Origin: an uncultured Chloroflexota bacterium
GTDB lineage: Bacteria; Chloroflexota; Chloroflexia; Thermomicrobiales; UBA6265
Reading direction: 5' to 3'
NCBI GenBank assembly: GCA_937901745.1
Contig: CALGSZ010000117.1
Span: 1 to 16,615, forward strand
DNA: 16,615 bases
Shown here: piece after piece, positions 13,963-16,615 of the stretch
Numbering within the stretch: the first letter of the stretch is position 1
Layout: every line of letters starts with the position of its first letter
Notes under the pieces: generated by a model
What the model was told of the DNA's origin: nothing
Seen by the model: only the letters and a program-made list of their open reading frames with translations
Database searches by the model: none
Program-made: the position numbers and the translations under genes

Positions 13963-13980
13963 TGGTTCAAAGTTGAACCA
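13963..13980 (+). repeat. Palindromic repeat, copy 2
   Basis: TGGTTCAA and TTGAACCA are perfect 8-base arms around AG. Together with two further bases on the right it matches copy 1 except at the first centre base. The left outer arm has diverged (TT in place of GA). Confidence 0.9.
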
Positions 13981-14157
13981 TCGGGTCGCTGGTCCAATTC
14001 CACGATGGCCGGGCCCCACGGAACCCCCGCAGGCTGGCGGTCGCGGCTCCGGCCTGGACCGCCTGTACCGCCGGGCCCCGCACCCCGCGCGATCCTTTCG
14101 CCCGCCGGCCCGAACGCTTAGCCTTCCGCCCAGCCACCCGGAAACAAGGAGCCGCGC

Positions 14158-15834
14158 ATGAGCCAGGATCCCGTACGCCACGGCATGGACCGCCGCGACT
14201 TCCTCCGCCACACCGCCGCCGGCGCCGCGCTCGCCGCGGCCGCGCCGGGCGCCCTCCACGCTTCCCCTGCCGCGGAGGAGCGGCGCGCCCCCGCCCCGGC
14301 CCCGGCATGGCAGCCGCAGCCGTTCGAGCTCGAGGAGGCCACCATCGCCCAGCTCCAGCAGTGGATGCGCGAGGGCCGCTACACCGCGCGCGCCATCACC
14401 GAGCTCTACATCCGCCGCATCGAGGAGCTCGACCGCCGGGGCCCCGAGCTGCGCCACGTGCTCGAGATCAACCCCGACGCGCTCGAGATCGCGGACCGGC
14501 TCGACGCCGAGCGCCGTGCCGGCCGCGTGCGCGGGCCGCTGCACGGCATCCCCGTCCTGCTCAAGGACAACATCGACACGCACGACCGCATGACGACGAC
14601 CGCGGGCTCGCTCGCGCTCGAGGGCTCGATCCCGCCGCGCGACGCGCACGTCGCCGCGCGGCTGCGCGAGGCCGGCGCGATCCTGCTCGGCAAGGCCAGC
14701 CTCAGCGAGTGGGCGAACTTCCGCTCCACGCAGTCGTCCAGCGGCTGGTGCGCGCGCGGCGGCCAGGGCAAGAACCCCTACGCGCTCGACCGCACGCCCT
14801 GCGGCTCCAGCTCCGGCACCGGCGGCGCGATCGCCGCGAACTACGCGGCCGTCGGCGTCGGCACGGAGACGGACGGCTCGATCGTCTGCCCGTCCAACGC
14901 CAACTCGCTCGTCGGCATCAAGCCCACGCTCGGGCTGGTCAGCCGCAGCGGCATCATCCCCATCGCGCACAGCCAGGACACGGCCGGCCCCATGGCGCGC
15001 ACGGTCACGGACGCGGCGATCCTGCTCAGCGCGATGGCGGGCGCGGACCCCGACGACGAGGCGACCGCGCCCATGCGCGGCCGCCCGCAGCCGGACTACA
15101 CCCGGTTCCTCGACCGCGCCGGCCTGCGCGGCGCGCGCATCGGCGTCGCGCGCCGGCGCTTCTTCGGCTACAGCCCGGAGGCGGACGCGATCGTCGAAGA
15201 GGCGATCGAGGCGATGCGCCGCGAGGGCGCCGTCATCATCGACCCGGCGGACATCCCGCACGCCGGCGAGTACGGCGACTCGGAATACACGGTCCTGCTC
15301 TACGAGTTCAAGGCCGACCTCAATGCCTACCTCGCCTCGCTCGGCCCCGGCGCGCCCGTGCGCACGCTCGCGGACATCATCGAGTTCAACGAACGCAACC
15401 GCGCGCGCGAGATGCCCTACTTCGGCCAGGAGATCTTCCACATGGCGCAGGAGAAGGGGCCGCTCACGGAGAAGGAGTACCTGGACGCGCTGGAGAAGAA
15501 CCGCCGGCTCTCGCGCACGGAGGGGATCGACGCGGTGATGCGCGAGCACCGGCTGGACGCGATCGTCGCGCCGACCGGCAGCCCGCCCTGGACCATCGAC
15601 CTGATCAACGGCGACCACTTCCTGGGCGGGAGCTCGCAGCCCGCGGCGGTCGCGGGCTACCCGAGCATCACGATCCCCGCCGGCTACGTGTTCGGCCTGC
15701 CCGTGGGCATCTCGTTCATCGGCACGGCGTGGAGCGAGCCGACGTTGATCAAGCTGGCCTACGCGCTCGAGCAGACGCTCCAGGCGCGGCGCCCGCCGCG
15801 GTTCCTGCCGACGGCGGACCTCACCGTCGCGTGA
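14158..15834 (+). CDS. Tat-exported amidase-signature family hydrolase
   Basis: The protein has 558 residues. ATG 14158 follows AAGGAG (14146-14151). The N-terminus 'DRRDFLRHTAAGAALAAAAPGALHA' is a twin-arginine signal, so the folded enzyme is exported. The amidase-signature Ser-cisSer-Lys triad is visible: Lys136 in 'VLLKDNIDT', Ser217 in 'PCGSSSGTGGAIAANYA', and nucleophile Ser241 in 'GTETDGSIVCPSN'. The 24-residue spacing between the two serines equals that of mammalian FAAH (Ser217/Ser241). 'VGIKPTLGLVSRSGIIPIAHSQDTAGPMARTV' continues the core, and the C-terminus 'AGYPSITIPAGYVFGLPVGISFIGTAWSEPTLIKLAYALEQ' is complete. It should hydrolyse C-N amide bonds; resemblance to exported peptide amidases is likely but the substrate is unproven. 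It ends 11 bases before a strong terminator hairpin. Confidence 0.94.
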   Translation: MSQDPVRHGMDRRDFLRHTAAGAALAAAAPGALHASPAAEERRAPAPAPAWQPQPFELEEATIAQLQQWMREGRYTARAITELYIRRIEELDRRGPELRHVLEINPDALEIADRLDAERRAGRVRGPLHGIPVLLKDNIDTHDRMTTTAGSLALEGSIPPRDAHVAARLREAGAILLGKASLSEWANFRSTQSSSGWCARGGQGKNPYALDRTPCGSSSGTGGAIAANYAAVGVGTETDGSIVCPSNANSLVGIKPTLGLVSRSGIIPIAHSQDTAGPMARTVTDAAILLSAMAGADPDDEATAPMRGRPQPDYTRFLDRAGLRGARIGVARRRFFGYSPEADAIVEEAIEAMRREGAVIIDPADIPHAGEYGDSEYTVLLYEFKADLNAYLASLGPGAPVRTLADIIEFNERNRAREMPYFGQEIFHMAQEKGPLTEKEYLDALEKNRRLSRTEGIDAVMREHRLDAIVAPTGSPPWTIDLINGDHFLGGSSQPAAVAGYPSITIPAGYVFGLPVGISFIGTAWSEPTLIKLAYALEQTLQARRPPRFLPTADLTVA

Positions 15835-15845
15835 ACGCCGCGGGT

Positions 15846-15884
15846 GCGCCGGCGGCCGGGACGCCATCCCACGGCCGCCGGCGC
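15846..15884. terminator. Bidirectional terminator between convergent genes
   Basis: GCGCCGGCGGCCG (15846-15858) pairs perfectly with CGGCCGCCGGCGC (15872-15884) around a 13-base loop. It fills the 58-base gap between the stop codons of the amidase (15834) and the convergent membrane protein (15893). No T-runs are present, as is common in very GC-rich genomes. Confidence 0.75.
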
Positions 15885-15892
15885 CGCCCGGC

Positions 15893-16615
15893 CTACTCGA
15901 CGAGGTGCTCCAGCCGCGCCTCCTGCCGCAGCATCGTCCGCAGCACCGCCAGCACCAGGATGTTCAGGAGCAGGCCCGCCAGCGCGCCGAGCTGCTGCTG
16001 GTAGAACGCGAAGAACTGCGTCACGAAGATCAGGATCAGCACCGCGCGCTCGAACATCCGGTACGCCTCGAGCCGGGACTCCCGCATGCGCACCACGCCC
16101 GCCACCACGACCAGCGCGGGGACGACGGAGAAGATCAGCTCGCCCCACTCGCTCCACGTCAGGCCGGGCAGGCTCGGGCCGGTGATGAGGAGGCCGGGCA
16201 CGATGGCCAGCGCCAGCACCGCGGCCACCACCAGCGCGCGCCGCAGCGCCGAGCCGGTCAGCCTGCGCAGGATCCCCGGGATCGCGATCAGCGCCGCGAT
16301 CAGGATCAGCAGCAGCGGCGCGGCCTCCCGCAGGTTCACCAGCGCCTTCACCAGCATCGCGATCGAGTAGCCGATGAAGAACGCGATCACCGCGTGCGTG
16401 AACCAGCCCTGCGCGGCCAGGTGGCGGTACACGTCGCGCACGAGGGCCTTGATCCGCGCCAGCGGGTGCATCTCCGCTTCCGCCGTGGCCGGCCGCGTGC
16501 GGAGCGCCTCGGCCAGCATGCGGGCAAGCGGATCATCCTGCCCTGCCGCTTCCAGCAGGTCCAGCGCCCGCTCGCGCTCCGACGGGTCCAGGTGCCCGCG
16601 CGCCGCATCCTGCGC
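15893..16615 (-). CDS. Polytopic membrane protein of unknown function (N-terminus beyond window edge)
   Basis: The frame is open from the right edge to TAG at 15895-15893, showing 240 residues. The first 70 or so are soluble and charged ('DPSERERALDLLEAAGQDDPLARMLAEALR'), with a short helix-turn pattern. About six hydrophobic helices follow, near residues 72-93, 99-115, 126-145, 156-175, 189-205 and 209-227, ending in a charged tail 'RQEARLEHLVE'. An ATG at 16519 could be read as a start, but the frame continues upstream with sensible residues to the window edge, so that ATG is probably internal. No transporter, kinase or protease motif is seen. It converges with the amidase across the terminator hairpin. 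Confidence 0.7.
   Translation of the reverse strand, partial: AQDAARGHLDPSERERALDLLEAAGQDDPLARMLAEALRTRPATAEAEMHPLARIKALVRDVYRHLAAQGWFTHAVIAFFIGYSIAMLVKALVNLREAAPLLLILIAALIAIPGILRRLTGSALRRALVVAAVLALAIVPGLLITGPSLPGLTWSEWGELIFSVVPALVVVAGVVRMRESRLEAYRMFERAVLILIFVTQFFAFYQQQLGALAGLLLNILVLAVLRTMLRQEARLEHLVE

Larger units (their letters stand above)
13734..14157. other. 424-base divergent intergenic region with paired palindromes
   Basis: No gene is supportable here; open frames on both strands are low-complexity readings of GC-rich sequence. The region separates MaoC (minus) from the amidase (plus) and must hold both promoters. Its main content is the pair of palindromes at 13876-13897 and 13963-13980. 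Between them GTTCC and GGAAC (13928-13942) form another small inverted repeat. The amidase ribosome site AAGGAG is at 14146-14151. Confidence 0.6.

Noticed and set aside
13882..15867. Minus-strand open frame of 661 residues
   Set aside because: It is antisense to the amidase, which has clear catalytic motifs. The antisense product is low-complexity RADGV-rich sequence.
14307..16004. Plus-strand open frame of 565 residues
   Set aside because: It is a +1 shadow of the amidase with Arg/His/Pro-rich content and no domain.
1..16615. CRISPR array, transposase, prophage genes, rRNA
   Set aside because: No regularly spaced repeats, DDE or tyrosine-recombinase motifs, phage structural genes or rRNA-like conserved stretches were seen on either strand.

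Overview
The window is GC-rich DNA from a Gram-negative-type bacterium. It encodes a small outer-membrane-barrel-like protein, a lipoprotein with a lipobox, a Tat-exported amidase, and secreted proteins whose signal peptides end in 'AQ'. High GC plus a secreted M14 carboxypeptidase with a 'PRPEQVLGY' N-terminus suggests Gemmatimonadota or a similar soil/sediment lineage. That is an inference from recalled family resemblance, not a search result.

Left flank (1-3342): the 5' part of a minus-strand secreted M14 zinc carboxypeptidase diverges from a small beta-barrel-like protein, followed by a large OPT-family oligopeptide transporter. Peptide trimming and peptide uptake next to each other suggest peptide scavenging.

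Middle (about 3343-10330): visibly lower GC and a mosaic of unrelated genes, all on the plus strand. In order these are a 470-residue orphan, an alpha/beta hydrolase, a VOC/glyoxalase-fold protein, a membrane-anchored unknown, a GNAT acetyltransferase overlapping a small zinc-ribbon protein, a short SAM methyltransferase and a small lipoprotein. The gaps hold hairpins and three (G/A)YYYAAC-type motifs (GCCTAAC, GTCTAAC, GTCTAAC), one of which contains the methyltransferase stop codon. The layout resembles an eroded chromosomal integron cassette array. No integrase, no complete attC site and no matching GTTRRRY ends were found, so this remains a hypothesis.

Right flank (10344-16615): very high GC again. 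A VOC protein and a RimJ/L-like GNAT on the plus strand face a minus-strand VOC gene whose reading frame runs 220 bases antisense into the GNAT gene, probably because of a one-base frameshift. Next is a compact minus-strand cluster read in the order MaoC hydratase, M50-type membrane metalloprotease, ZIP metal transporter. A 424-base divergent intergenic region carries two copies of a near-identical palindrome. It leads into a Tat-exported amidase-signature hydrolase. A strong 13-bp-stem bidirectional terminator separates the amidase from a convergent, edge-truncated polytopic membrane protein.

No rRNA, tRNA, CRISPR array, transposase or integrase gene was recognised. The best candidates for something undescribed are the cassette-like island with its orphan gene, and the paired palindromes at 13876-13980.
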